Notes under the pieces: generated by a model | Database searches by the model: none | The model's input: the letters and a program-made list of their open reading frames with translations, nothing else | What the model was told of the DNA's origin: nothing | Program-made: the position numbers and the translations under genes | Part shown: positions 51,636 to 60,054 of the stretch, piece after piece | Numbering within the stretch: the stretch's first letter is position 1 | Layout of the letters: each line of letters opens with the position of its first letter | NCBI RefSeq assembly: GCF_018070565.1 | Contig: NZ_JAGPXL010000041.1 | Location: forward strand, 1 to 60,054 | Direction: 5' to 3' | DNA: 60,054 nucleotides | Source of the DNA: Streptomyces sp. B93 | Lineage (GTDB): Bacteria > Actinomycetota > Actinomycetes > Streptomycetales > Streptomycetaceae

Positions 51636-53663
51636 CTACTCCGCCACCGGCAGCCGCGCCCCGTCCCGCAGGAACAGCGGGATGCGGTCCAGCGGTGCGT
51701 CGACCGTGACCGTCCCACCGCCGTCGTACGTCTCGCCGGTCCACGCGTCCGTCCAGCGCGCGCCCGCCGGGAGGCAGACCGTGCGGGCCGTCGCGCCCGC
51801 CGTCAGGACCGGGGCGACCAGCAGGTCGGGGCCGAGGAGGTAGGCGTCGTCCACGGACCAGGCGGCCGGGTCGCCGGGGAACTCCAGGAACAGCGGACGC
51901 ATCACCGGCAGGCCCTCCTCGTGGGCCTCCCGCATCACCGTGAGGACGTACGGCCTCAGGCGTTCGCGCAGGCGCAGGTACCCGGCCAGGATGGGGTACG
52001 CCTCCTCCCCGTAGGACCACACCTCGTTCGGGCCGCCCGTCATCTCCGGGCCCAGCGGCATGCCCGGCTCGCGGAAGCCGTGCAGCCGCATCAGCGGGGA
52101 CAGCGCGCCGAACTGGAACCAGCGGACCAGCACCTCGCGGTAGGCCTCGTCGTCCGGGTCGCCGCCGTGGAAGCCGCCGATGTCCGTGTTCCACCAGGGG
52201 ATGCCCGACAGGGCCGTGTTCAGCCCGGCCGCGATCTGGCGGCGCAGGGTCGCGAAGTCGGTGCCGATGTCACCGGACCACAGGGCGGCGCCGTGCCGCT
52301 GACTGCCCGCCCACGCCGAGCGGTTGAGGGTGATCACCTCGTCCACGCCCGCCGCGCGCAGGCCCTCGTCGAAGGTGCGGGCGTTCTCGGCGGGGTAGAG
52401 GTTGCCGACCTCCAGGCCGGGGCCCGCCCAGTAGCGCAGGTTCTCCGGGAAGCCCGGCTTCAGCTCCGGCTCGCAGGCGTCCAGCCAGAACGCGGTGATG
52501 CCGTACGGGTCGAGGTAGTTCTCCTTGATCCTCGACCACACGAACTCCCGCGCCTCGGGGTTGGTGGCGTCGTAGAAGGCCACCTGGACCGTCGACGCCA
52601 CCTCCTTGTCCGGCCAGTCGGCGTGCGCGAGCGGGCCGTACTGGGTGCCGATGAAGTGGCCACGCTGCTCCATCACCGGGTGGTTCTCGGAGAGCGGGGA
52701 GACCGACGGCCAGACCGAGACGACGAGCTTGATGCCCAGCTCGTCCAGCTCGCGGACCATCGCCGCCGGGTCGGGCCACTCCTCCGGGTCGAACTTCCAC
52801 TCGCCCAGGTGCGTCCAGTGGAAGAAGTCGCAGACGATCGCGGAGACCGGCAGCCCGCGCCGCTTGTACTCGCGGGCCACGGCGAGGAGTTCGTCCTGGG
52901 TGCGGTAGCGCAGCTTGCACTGCCAGAAGCCCGCCGCCCACTCCGGCAGCATCGGGGTGCGGCCGGTCACCGCGCTGTAGCGGCGCTGGGCGTCGGCCGG
53001 ACTGCCCGCGGTGATCCAGTAGTCGATCTGGCGGGCCGAGTCCGCCACCCAGCGGGTGCCGTTGTGGGCCAGCTCCACGCGGCCGATCGCCGGGTTGTTC
53101 CACAGCAGGGTGTAGCCGCGGCTGGAGGTCAGCACCGGTATGGAGACCTCGGCGTTGCGCTGCACCAGGTCGACGACCAGGCCCTTCTGGTCCAGGCGCC
53201 CGTGCTGGTGCTGTCCGAGGCCGTACAGCTTCTCGTCGTCGTAGGCGGCGAACCGCTGCTCCAGGCGGTGGTGGCCGCCTCCGACGGCCGTGTACAGGCG
53301 CGGGCCCGGCCACCAGAAGTGGGCGCGCTCCTCGGCGAGCAGTTCGCCGCCGTCGTCGGTGCGCAGGAAGCGGACCAGGCCCTCCGCGTCGACCGTGACG
53401 GTCAGCGCGCCGACGGTCAGCCGGCCGCGGCCGTCCTCGATCTTGACGGTGGACCCGGTCGCCGGCGCCGTCTCGAGCAGCGCGCCCGGCAGCCCGTCGA
53501 GCACCGGGCCGCCGAGCCGGGCCCGCACCCGGACGGCGTCCGGGCCCCAGGGCTCGACGCGTACGGTCTCCTGACGGCCGCTCCACTCCAGCGCGCCGCC
53601 TCGCTCGCGGAACGTGCCGACGGTGGGGGAGGACTGGGCGAGGCTGACCTTGGGCTGAGTCAC
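51636..53663 (-). CDS. GH31 alpha-xylosidase-like glycosidase
   Basis: This 675-residue cytoplasmic GH31 has an N-terminal beta-sandwich (1 to about 235) with YGLGQHQHGRLDQKG. The barrel contains AIVCDFFHWTHLGEWKFDPE, the nucleophile Asp395 in AFWLDACEPE and the acid/base Asp465 in LWSGDIGTDF. The WLDACEPE form resembles alpha-xylosidases more than maltase-type alpha-glucosidases. Alpha-xylosidase is the enzyme needed to unmask the xyloglucan backbone from the non-reducing end. GTG 53663 has AGGAG 8 bases upstream. It follows lacI by 57 bases. Confidence 0.88.
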   Translation of the reverse strand: MTQPKVSLAQSSPTVGTFRERGGALEWSGRQETVRVEPWGPDAVRVRARLGGPVLDGLPGALLETAPATGSTVKIEDGRGRLTVGALTVTVDAEGLVRFLRTDDGGELLAEERAHFWWPGPRLYTAVGGGHHRLEQRFAAYDDEKLYGLGQHQHGRLDQKGLVVDLVQRNAEVSIPVLTSSRGYTLLWNNPAIGRVELAHNGTRWVADSARQIDYWITAGSPADAQRRYSAVTGRTPMLPEWAAGFWQCKLRYRTQDELLAVAREYKRRGLPVSAIVCDFFHWTHLGEWKFDPEEWPDPAAMVRELDELGIKLVVSVWPSVSPLSENHPVMEQRGHFIGTQYGPLAHADWPDKEVASTVQVAFYDATNPEAREFVWSRIKENYLDPYGITAFWLDACEPELKPGFPENLRYWAGPGLEVGNLYPAENARTFDEGLRAAGVDEVITLNRSAWAGSQRHGAALWSGDIGTDFATLRRQIAAGLNTALSGIPWWNTDIGGFHGGDPDDEAYREVLVRWFQFGALSPLMRLHGFREPGMPLGPEMTGGPNEVWSYGEEAYPILAGYLRLRERLRPYVLTVMREAHEEGLPVMRPLFLEFPGDPAAWSVDDAYLLGPDLLVAPVLTAGATARTVCLPAGARWTDAWTGETYDGGGTVTVDAPLDRIPLFLRDGARLPVAE

Positions 53664-53720
53664 GTGGGTGCTCCTGAGGGCAGGCAGGGGTCGGCCCGGG
53701 AGGCCGTACGGGGAGGTGGG

Positions 53721-54734
53721 TCAGGAGGCCGCGGGCGCCGGGCCCGAGCTGGCCCGGACCGTCAGCTCGGGCGCGATCAGCACGACCTCGTCGGTGCCGC
53801 GGCCGTCGAGCTTGGCGACCAGGTGCTCCACGGCGTTGCGGCCCATCTCCTGCGCGGGGATGGCGACCGACGTCAGCCGCACCGAGGCCTGGGTGGCGAC
53901 CTGGTCGGGGCAGATCGCGACCACGGACACGTCCTCGGGCACGGCGCGGCCCTGCTGGCGCAGCAGGGCGAGCAGCGGCTCCACCGCCGACTCGTTCTGC
54001 ACCACGAAGCCGCTGGTGCCGGGGCGTTCGTCGAGGATGCGGGCGAGGGTGACGGCCATCGCGTCGTACCCGCCCTCGCAGGGCCGGTGCAGCAGCCGCA
54101 CGCCCAGTTCCCGGGCGCGGGTGCGCAGTCCGTCGAGGGTGCGTTCGGCGAAGCCGGTGTGCCGCTCGTAGACGGCCGGGGCCTCGCCGATGACGGCGAC
54201 GTCCCGGTGCCCGAGCCCCGCCAGGTGCGCCACGCACAACGCGCCCGTCGCCGACCAGTCCAGGTCGACGCAGGTCAGTCCGGCGGTGTCGGCGGGCAGA
54301 CCGATCAGCACCGACGGGTCGTCGGTGGCGCGCAGCAACGGCAGCCGCTCGTCGTCGAGTTCGACGTCCATCAGGATCATGGCGTCGGCGAGCCCGCTGC
54401 CGGTGACCCGGCGCACGGCGTCCGGGCCCTCCTCACCGGTGAGCAGCAGCACGTCGTAGCCGTGGGTGCGGGCGGTGGTGGCGACGGCGATGGCGATCTC
54501 CATCATCACCGGCACGTACATGTCCGTGCGCAGCGGGACCATCAGCGCGATGATGTTCGACCTGTTGCTGGCCAGGGCCCGGGCACCGGCGTTCGGGTGG
54601 TAGCCCAGCTCCCGGATGCTCTGCTCGACGCGCAGCCGGGTGGTCGCGGAGATGGACCGCTTGCCGCTGAGGACATAGCTCACCGTGCTCGCCGAGACTC
54701 CGGCGTGCTGGGCGACCTCGGCGAGGGTGACCAT
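53721..54734 (-). CDS. LacI-family transcriptional regulator of the glycan locus
   Basis: The 337-residue protein has an N-terminal helix-turn-helix (TLAEVAQHAGVSASTVSYVL) and hinge helix (NAGARALASNRSN). A periplasmic-binding-protein-like effector domain follows (IIALMVPLRTDMYVPVMMEI onward). ATG 54734 with GGAGAG just upstream is preferred over TTG 54746. It very probably binds TCGAAGCGCTTCGA, found twice upstream of itself and twice in the GH3/importer promoter. Inducer: a xyloglucan-derived sugar (inference). GH31 lies directly downstream. Confidence 0.9.
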   Translation of the reverse strand: MVTLAEVAQHAGVSASTVSYVLSGKRSISATTRLRVEQSIRELGYHPNAGARALASNRSNIIALMVPLRTDMYVPVMMEIAIAVATTARTHGYDVLLLTGEEGPDAVRRVTGSGLADAMILMDVELDDERLPLLRATDDPSVLIGLPADTAGLTCVDLDWSATGALCVAHLAGLGHRDVAVIGEAPAVYERHTGFAERTLDGLRTRARELGVRLLHRPCEGGYDAMAVTLARILDERPGTSGFVVQNESAVEPLLALLRQQGRAVPEDVSVVAICPDQVATQASVRLTSVAIPAQEMGRNAVEHLVAKLDGRGTDEVVLIAPELTVRASSGPAPAAS

Positions 54735-54751
54735 CCGGCTCTCCAAGCTTT

Positions 54752-54765
54752 GTGAAGCGCTTCGA
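54752..54765. promoter_or_regulatory. LacI-type operator, copy 3 (imperfect)
   Basis: GTGAAGCGCTTCGA shares 12 of 14 positions with the other copies; the left outer bases differ. It ends 17 bases before the lacI ATG, so autoregulation is likely. Confidence 0.7.
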
Positions 54766-54841
54766 CTGTGGCGCGTTGTCGATCAGGGGGTGGTGAGGGT
54801 GGTTCGACAGTAGCTTCAGTGCGAGTGGGTGTCCAGAGCTG

Positions 54842-54855
54842 TCGAAGCGCTTCGA
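54842..54855. promoter_or_regulatory. LacI-type operator, copy 4
   Basis: An exact TCGAAGCGCTTCGA, 90 bases from copy 3, lies in the lacI upstream region and nearly 200 bases before the acyl-CoA dehydrogenase gene. It most likely acts on lacI-GH31. Confidence 0.75.
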
Positions 54856-55053
54856 TGGCTTTCTTCGGGCGCCGGTGCCCGTCCCGCGCCCCTCAAGGTA
54901 AGCGTGCGTCCCCGTCCGCCGGTATCCGGTCGCATCGGCCGAACGGCTGCACGCAGGGTGGTGGCCTCGCCCGGGATCGGGTACATACGATCGAGTAGCA
55001 CCCGTCGGTAACCAAAACGGCCCATGATCCCGATTCGCGGCGAGGTGAGCCTC

Positions 55054-56988
55054 ATGTCCGCAACTCCCACCACCCGACCCACCGTCACCGAACGTGAGGC
55101 CCGCCAAGTGGCGGAGGCGGCGCGGGAACAGCAGTGGCGCAAGCCCAGCTTCGCCAAGGAACTGTTCCTCGGCCGCTTCCGGCTCGACCTCATCCACCCC
55201 CACCCCCTCCCGGCCGACGAGGACGTCCAGCGCGGCGAGGAGTTCCTCGCCAAGCTCCGCGACTTCTGCGAGACGAAGATCGACTCGGCCCGGATCGAAC
55301 GGGACGCCCAGATCCCCGACGAGGTCATCGACGGCCTCAAGGAACTCGGCGCCCTCGGCATGAAGATCGACACCAAGTACGGCGGCCTCGGCCTCACCCA
55401 GGTCTACTACAACAAGGCCCTCGCCCTGGTCGGCTCCGCCAGCCCCGCGATCGGCGCGCTGCTCAGCGCCCACCAGTCCATCGGCGTCCCGCAGCCGCTG
55501 AAGCAGTTCGGCACCCAGGAGCAGAAGGACACCTTCCTGCCCCGCTGCGCCCGCACCGACATCTCCGCCTTCCTCCTCACCGAGCCGGACGTCGGCTCCG
55601 ACCCCGCGCGGCTCGCCACCACGGCGGTCCCCGAGGGCGACGACTACGTCCTCGACGGAGTGAAACTGTGGACGACCAACGGCGTCGTCGCCGACCTGCT
55701 CGTCGTCATGGCCCGCGTCCCCAAGTCCGAGGGGCACAAGGGCGGCATCACCGCGTTCGTGGTCGAGGCCGCCTCGGAGGGCATCACCGTCGAGAACCGC
55801 AACGCCTTCATGGGCCTGCGCGGCCTGGAGAACGGTGTCACCCGCTTCCACCAGGTCCGCGTCCCGGCCGCGAACCGCATCGGCCCCGAGGGCGCCGGAC
55901 TGAAGATCGCCCTCACCACCCTCAACACCGGCCGCCTCTCGCTCCCCGCGATGTGCGTCGGCGCCGGGAAGTGGTGCCTGAAGATCGCCCGGGAGTGGTC
56001 GGGCGCCCGCGAGCAGTGGGGCAAGCCGGTCGCGCTGCACGAGGCGGTCGGCTCCAAGATCTCCTTCATCGCCGCCACCACCTTCGCCCTGGAGGCCGTC
56101 CTCGACCTCTCCTCCCAGATGGCCGACGAGGACCGCAACGACATCCGCATCGAGGCCGCCCTCGCCAAGCTGTACGGCTCCGAGATGGCCTGCCTGATGG
56201 CCGACGAACTCGTCCAGATCCGCGGCGGACGCGGCTTCGAGACCGCCGAGTCGCTGCGCGCCCGGGGCGAGCGCGCCGTGCCCGCCGAGCAGCTGCTGCG
56301 CGACCTGCGCATCAACCGCATCTTCGAGGGCTCCACCGAGATCATGCACCTGCTGATCGCCCGCGAGGCGGTCGACGCCCACCTCTCCGTCGCCGGTGAC
56401 CTCATCGACCCCGACAAGTCCCTCCAGGACAAGGCGAGGGCGGGCGCCCAGGCGGGCGTCTTCTACGCCAAGTGGCTGCCGAAACTGGTCGCGGGCCCCG
56501 GCCAACTGCCGACCTCGTACGCCGAGTTCAAGCGGGAGGTGGACCTCTCCGGACACCTGCGGTACGTCGAGCGGACCGCCCGCAAGCTGGCCCGCTCCAC
56601 CTTCTACGCCATGTCCCGCTGGCAGGGCCGCATGGAGACCAAGCAGGGCTTCCTCGGCCGGATCGTCGACATCGGCGCCGAGCTGTTCGCGATGAGCGCG
56701 GCCTGCGTCCGCGCCGAGCTGCTGCGCGGCCAGGGCGACCACGGCCGCGAGGCCTACCAGCTGGCGGACGCCTTCTGCCGCCAGTCCCGCCTCCGCGTCG
56801 AGGAACTCTTCGGCCGCCTGTGGAGCAACACCGACGACCTGGACCGCAAGGTCGTCAAGGGCGTCCTCGCGGGCACCTACGAGTGGCTGGAGCACGGCGT
56901 CGTCGACCCCTCGGGCGAGGGCCCGTGGATCGCCGCCGCGCCCCCCGGCCCCTCGACGAAGGAGAACCTGCACCGCCCGATCAGGTGA
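55054..56988 (+). CDS. Acyl-CoA dehydrogenase
   Basis: This 644-residue flavoprotein has the ACAD core at about 60-440 (GMKIDTKYGGLGLTQVYYN; FLLTEPDVGSDPARL; LDGVKLWTTNG; QIRGGRGFETAESL; INRIFEGSTEIMHLL). A C-terminal helical extension of about 200 residues is like that of the very-long-chain (VLCAD/FadE5-like) group. The expected reaction is alpha,beta-dehydrogenation of acyl-CoA in fatty-acid oxidation. ATG 55054 has GAGGTGAG 7 bases upstream; an in-frame start at 55024 lacks this. Not obviously part of the glycan system. Confidence 0.85.
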   Translation: MSATPTTRPTVTEREARQVAEAAREQQWRKPSFAKELFLGRFRLDLIHPHPLPADEDVQRGEEFLAKLRDFCETKIDSARIERDAQIPDEVIDGLKELGALGMKIDTKYGGLGLTQVYYNKALALVGSASPAIGALLSAHQSIGVPQPLKQFGTQEQKDTFLPRCARTDISAFLLTEPDVGSDPARLATTAVPEGDDYVLDGVKLWTTNGVVADLLVVMARVPKSEGHKGGITAFVVEAASEGITVENRNAFMGLRGLENGVTRFHQVRVPAANRIGPEGAGLKIALTTLNTGRLSLPAMCVGAGKWCLKIAREWSGAREQWGKPVALHEAVGSKISFIAATTFALEAVLDLSSQMADEDRNDIRIEAALAKLYGSEMACLMADELVQIRGGRGFETAESLRARGERAVPAEQLLRDLRINRIFEGSTEIMHLLIAREAVDAHLSVAGDLIDPDKSLQDKARAGAQAGVFYAKWLPKLVAGPGQLPTSYAEFKREVDLSGHLRYVERTARKLARSTFYAMSRWQGRMETKQGFLGRIVDIGAELFAMSAACVRAELLRGQGDHGREAYQLADAFCRQSRLRVEELFGRLWSNTDDLDRKVVKGVLAGTYEWLEHGVVDPSGEGPWIAAAPPGPSTKENLHRPIR

Positions 56989-57000
56989 CACGCACCCCGA

Positions 57001-57032
57001 GGGGTCACCGTCCACGGTGGACCGTGAACCCC
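57001..57032 (+). terminator. Stem-loop between acyl-CoA dehydrogenase and dxr
   Basis: A nearly symmetric 32-base element with GGGG/CCCC outer pairs, TCAC/GTGA and GTCCAC/GTGGAC, and one mismatch and one bulge. It starts 12 bases after the dehydrogenase stop. Confidence 0.5.
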
Positions 57033-57084
57033 TGACGGGGACGCCCTGTGCTTCCCACACAGTCCTTACGGCCACAATGGGGGG

Positions 57085-58368
57085 ATGAGCGACAGCCCAT
57101 CCCCCCTCGCCGACCCGCACCTCGTCTACGACCCCGTGGCGGGCGGCGGCCCGAAGGACGTGGTGATCCTCGGGTCCACCGGGTCGATCGGCACCCAGGC
57201 CATCGACCTGGTGCTGCGCAATCCGGACCGGTTCCGGGTCACCGGACTCTCCGCCAACGGCGGCCGGGTCGCCCTCCTCGCCGAGCAGGCGTACCGGCTG
57301 CGGGTGGGGACCGTCGCGGTCGCCCGCGAGGACGTCGTACCGGACCTCCGGGAAGCCCTGCGTGCCGAGTACGGCGCCGGGGAGCCGCTCCCCGAGATCC
57401 TCGCCGGCCCCGACGCGGCCACCCAGGTCGCCGCCGCGGACTGCCACACCGTCCTCAACGGCATCACCGGCTCCATCGGACTCGCGCCCACCCTCGCCGC
57501 CCTGGAGGCGGGCCGCACCCTCGCGCTCGCCAACAAGGAGTCGCTCATCGTGGGCGGCCCGCTGGTCAAGGCGCTCGCCAAGCCCGGCCAGATCATCCCG
57601 GTCGACTCCGAGCACGCCGCGCTCTTCCAGGCGCTCGCCGCCGGCACCCGCGCCGACGTCCGCAAACTGGTCGTCACCGCCTCCGGCGGCCCCTTCCGCG
57701 GCCGTACCAGGGAACAGCTCGCCCACGTCACCGTCGAGGACGCGCTCGCGCACCCCACCTGGGCGATGGGCCCGGTGATCACCATCAACTCCGCGACCCT
57801 CGTCAACAAGGGGCTGGAGGTGATCGAGGCCCACCTGCTGTACGACATCTCCTTCGACCGCATTGAGGTGGTCGTGCACCCGCAGTCGTATGTCCACTCG
57901 ATGGTTGAGTTCACCGACGGGTCCACCCTCGCCCAGGCGACGCCCCCCGACATGCGCGGGCCGATCGCCATCGGGCTCGGCTGGCCGGAGCGCGTCCCCG
58001 ACGCCGCGCCCGCCTTCGACTGGAGCACCGCCTCCACCTGGGAGTTCTTCCCCCTGGACAACGAGGCGTTCCCCTCGGTGAACCTCGCCCGGCACGTCGG
58101 TACGCTCGCGGGCACCGCCCCGGCGGTGTTCAATGCCGCCAACGAGGAGTGCGTGGACGCGTTCCGGCGCGGGGCGCTGCCCTTCAACGGGATCATGGAC
58201 ACCGTGACCCGGGTGGTGGAGGAGCACGGCACCCCGCGCACGGGAACTTCACTGACCGTGTCGGACGTCCTCGAAGCGGAGACCTGGGCCCGGGCCCGGG
58301 CCCGGGAACTGACCGACCGGACGACCGCGGCCCCGGTGACCGCGGCGAGCGCGGAGGCGCGTGCATGA
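57085..58368 (+). CDS. dxr: 1-deoxy-D-xylulose 5-phosphate reductoisomerase
   Basis: This 427-residue enzyme of the MEP isoprenoid pathway converts DXP to 2-C-methyl-D-erythritol 4-phosphate with NADPH. It shows the NADPH motif VVILGSTGSIGTQAID, ALANKESLIVGG, the metal site VDSEHAALFQAL, TASGGPFRGRT, the flexible loop AHPTWAMGPVITINSATLVN and KGLEVIEAHLLY. ATG 57085 follows GGGGGG closely. Its TGA overlaps the ATG of the protease gene (ATGA); ispG is two genes on, the standard actinobacterial order. Confidence 0.96.
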   Translation: MSDSPSPLADPHLVYDPVAGGGPKDVVILGSTGSIGTQAIDLVLRNPDRFRVTGLSANGGRVALLAEQAYRLRVGTVAVAREDVVPDLREALRAEYGAGEPLPEILAGPDAATQVAAADCHTVLNGITGSIGLAPTLAALEAGRTLALANKESLIVGGPLVKALAKPGQIIPVDSEHAALFQALAAGTRADVRKLVVTASGGPFRGRTREQLAHVTVEDALAHPTWAMGPVITINSATLVNKGLEVIEAHLLYDISFDRIEVVVHPQSYVHSMVEFTDGSTLAQATPPDMRGPIAIGLGWPERVPDAAPAFDWSTASTWEFFPLDNEAFPSVNLARHVGTLAGTAPAVFNAANEECVDAFRRGALPFNGIMDTVTRVVEEHGTPRTGTSLTVSDVLEAETWARARARELTDRTTAAPVTAASAEARA

Positions 58369-59670
58369 CGACCTTGATGATGATCCTCGGCATAGTCGTC
58401 TTCGCGGTCGGCCTGCTCTTCTCGATCGCCTGGCACGAGCTGGGACATCTGTCCACGGCCAAGCTCTTCGGCATCCGCGTGCCCCAGTACATGGTCGGCT
58501 TCGGACCGACCCTGTGGTCACGCAGGAAGGGCGAGACCGAGTACGGCGTCAAGGCCATCCCCCTCGGCGGCTACATCCGCATGATCGGCATGTTCCCGCC
58601 CGGCCCCGACGGCAGGATCGAGGCCCGCTCCACCTCACCGTGGCGCGGCATGATCGAGGACGCCCGTTCGGCGGCCTTCGAGGAACTGCGCCCCGGCGAC
58701 GAGACCCGCCTCTTCTACACCCGCAAGCCGTGGAAACGGGTTCATCGTGATGTTCGCGGGCCCGTTCATGAACCTGATCCTCGCGGTGGTGCTGTTCCTC
58801 ACCGTGCTGATGGGCTTCGGCATCTCCCAGCAGACCACCACCGTCAGCTCGGTCTCCCAGTGCGTCATCTCCCAGACCGAGAACCGCGACGACTGCCGCG
58901 AGGGCGACCCCGCCTCCCCGGCCGCCGCCGCGGGCCTCAAGGCGGGCGACAGGATCGTCGCCTTCGACGGCGTCCGCACCGACGACTGGAACGAACTGTC
59001 CGACCTGATCCGCGCCCACCCCGGCGAGACGGTGTCCGTCGTCGTCGACCGCGACGGCAGCGAGCGGACCCTGGAGGCGACCATCGCCACCAACCAGGTC
59101 GCCAAGAAGGACTCCCACGGCCAGATCGTCCAGGGCGAGTACGTCACCGCGGGCTTCCTCGGCTTCAGCGCCGCCACCGGCGTCGTCAAGCAGGACTTCG
59201 GCGACTCCGTGGTGTGGATGACCGACCGGGTCGGCGAGGCCGCCGACGCCCTCGCCGCCCTCCCCGGCAAGATCCCCGCCCTGTGGAACGCCGCCTTCGA
59301 CGGCGCCGAACGCGAACCCGACTCCCCGATGGGCGTGGTCGGCGCGGCCCGCGTCGGCGGTGAGATCTTCACCCTCGACATCCCGCCCACCCAGCAGCTG
59401 GCGATGGCCCTGATGCTGGTCGCCGGGTTCAACCTCTCCCTGTTCCTGTTCAACATGCTCCCGCTGCTCCCGCTCGACGGCGGCCACATCGCGGGCGCGC
59501 TGTGGGAGTCGCTGCGCCGCAACGTCGCCAGGGTGCTGCGCCGCCCGGACCCCGGCCCCTTCGACGTGGCGAAGCTGATGCCGGTCGCCTACGTGGTCGC
59601 CGGGATCTTCGTCTGCTTCACGCTCCTGGTACTCGTCGCGGACGTCGTCAACCCAGTGAGAATCTCCTAG
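58365..59670 (+). pseudogene. rseP: RIP/site-2 metalloprotease (RseP-like), frame broken by one extra base
   Basis: Two reading frames together give one intact family member. The first (from 58365) has the zinc site AWHELGHLS (His24, Glu25, His28) and runs to RKPWKRV. The second carries on with MFAGPFMNLILAVVLF, a PDZ domain (AAGLKAGDRIVAFDG) and the LLPLDGGHIAG motif, ending at 59670. Removing one T at 58741-58742 restores VIVMFAGPFMN and gives 434 residues, normal for actinobacterial RseP/Rip1. Such proteases cut anti-sigma factors in the membrane. The gene is otherwise conserved, so a sequencing error is at least as likely as a real mutation. Confidence 0.85.
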
Positions 59671-59687
59671 CCGGGCGCCGTTCGAAA

Positions 59688-59714
59688 GGGCCCGGCATCC
59701 TCACCGCCGGGCCC
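59688..59714 (+). terminator. Stem-loop after the protease gene
   Basis: GGGCCCGGC (59688-59696) and GCCGGGCCC (59706-59714) form a perfect 9-bp stem with a 9-base loop, 18 bases past the stop codon. Confidence 0.55.
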
Positions 59715-59839
59715 CTTCCATCGGGTGGGTTCAGCGGGGCGTGATGTGCCCGGCGCACCGCCCGTGCCGTAATCTCGGACTCCGGAGCCCGGCGCTGACG
59801 GGACCGGACCTTGATCCACGACTTGGGGTTGCACAGCAG

Positions 59840-60054
59840 ATGACTGCGATTTCTCTCGGCATGCCGTCCGTTCCGACCAAACTCGCCGAGCGCCGCAAGA
59901 GTCGGCAGATCCAGGTCGGGTCCGTGCCGGTCGGGGGCGGGGCCCCGGTGTCGGTGCAGTCGATGACGACGACGCGTACGTCGGACATCGGCGCCACGCT
60001 CCAGCAGATCGCCGAACTCACCGCGTCGGGCTGTCAGATCGTCCGGGTCGCCTG
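59840..60054 (+). CDS. ispG: 4-hydroxy-3-methylbut-2-enyl diphosphate synthase, 5' part (cut by window end)
   Basis: The first 71 codons are present, starting MTAISLGMPSVPTKLAERRK and including QVGSVPVGGGAPVSVQSMTT and ELTASGCQIVRVA, both hallmarks of IspG/GcpE. This 4Fe-4S enzyme makes HMBPP from MEcPP in the MEP pathway. The frame continues past the window edge, so the cluster-binding cysteines are not seen. ATG 59840 has only a weak ribosome-binding site. Confidence 0.95.
   Translation, partial: MTAISLGMPSVPTKLAERRKSRQIQVGSVPVGGGAPVSVQSMTTTRTSDIGATLQQIAELTASGCQIVRVA

Larger units (their letters stand above)
54735..55053. other. Intergenic region between lacI and acyl-CoA dehydrogenase
   Basis: About 319 bases with the two LacI-type operators in the left half. 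The right half (54900-55050) shows no clear structure; TACGAT at 54986-54991 could be a -10 box for the rightward gene but lacks a matching -35. Confidence 0.5.

Noticed and set aside
54433..58227. A 1264-codon open frame on the minus strand
   Set aside because: It is antisense to lacI (part), the acyl-CoA dehydrogenase and dxr. Its product is low-complexity Gly/Ala/Val/Asp/Arg sequence with no domain, as expected for a shadow frame in very GC-rich DNA.

Overview
The window is chromosomal DNA of a Streptomyces-type actinomycete. The base composition is very GC-rich with strong third-position GC. Many starts are GTG, genes are often coupled by ATGA/GTGA/TGATG overlaps, and extracytoplasmic substrate-binding proteins carry twin-arginine lipoprotein signals. 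The gene order around the polyamine/GABA genes and the closing dxr-rseP-ispG block matches what I remember of the S. coelicolor SCO565x-SCO569x region; that synteny is from memory, not a search.

Layout. (1) 30-4.6 kb: an LAETG sortase substrate with a clear promoter, a LOG-family protein, a VOC protein, and a two-gene ABC system with a degenerate ATPase. (2) 4.7-8.2 kb: first part of the polyamine/GABA catabolic region, with an aminotransferase, a divergent Lrp/AsnC regulator and an aldehyde dehydrogenase. (3) 8.3-14.7 kb: an accessory stretch with a vanA-(tiny ORF)-vanB demethylase operon, its IclR regulator, and a divergent copper pair (secreted His-rich protein and CopA) with CsoR-like operators. 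(4) 14.7-18.4 kb: a GDPD-family phosphodiesterase coupled to an adenosine-deaminase-family enzyme, a proline-rich DUF4190-like membrane protein and a NADAR protein. (5) 18.4-25.8 kb: a polyamine operon with an aldehyde dehydrogenase, PotD/A/B/C-like importer and FAD amine oxidase. (6) 25.8-28.9 kb: a small conserved-looking protein whose ribosome-binding site lies inside a 14-bp hairpin, a GH18 chitinase behind DasR-like repeats, and a PAP2 phosphatase. (7) 29.2-36.2 kb: gabT, an orphan VirD4/TraG-like membrane ATPase, a PucR-family regulator and a third aldehyde dehydrogenase.

(8) 36.3-54.9 kb is the most interesting part: what reads as a complete xyloglucan-utilisation locus. A divergent promoter with two copies of the palindrome TCGAAGCGCTTCGA drives a GH3 beta-glucosidase one way. 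The other way it drives a seven-gene operon: substrate-binding protein, two permeases (no ATPase gene), Tat-exported GH74, GH42, GH95 and secreted GH12. A second cluster on the opposite strand holds a LacI regulator, a GH31 alpha-xylosidase-like enzyme and, oddly, a sulfotransferase. Two more copies of the palindrome lie upstream of lacI. Inferred flow: GH74/GH12 cut the glucan backbone outside, the importer takes up the oligosaccharides, and GH95 (fucose), GH42 (galactose), GH31 (xylose) and GH3 (glucose) dismantle them inside under LacI control.

(9) 55.0-60.05 kb: an acyl-CoA dehydrogenase, then dxr, a RIP/site-2 protease gene and ispG (cut by the window end), the conserved isoprenoid block. 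The protease gene carries an apparent single-base insertion near 58741 that breaks its frame. No rRNA, tRNA, CRISPR array or insertion sequence was recognised.
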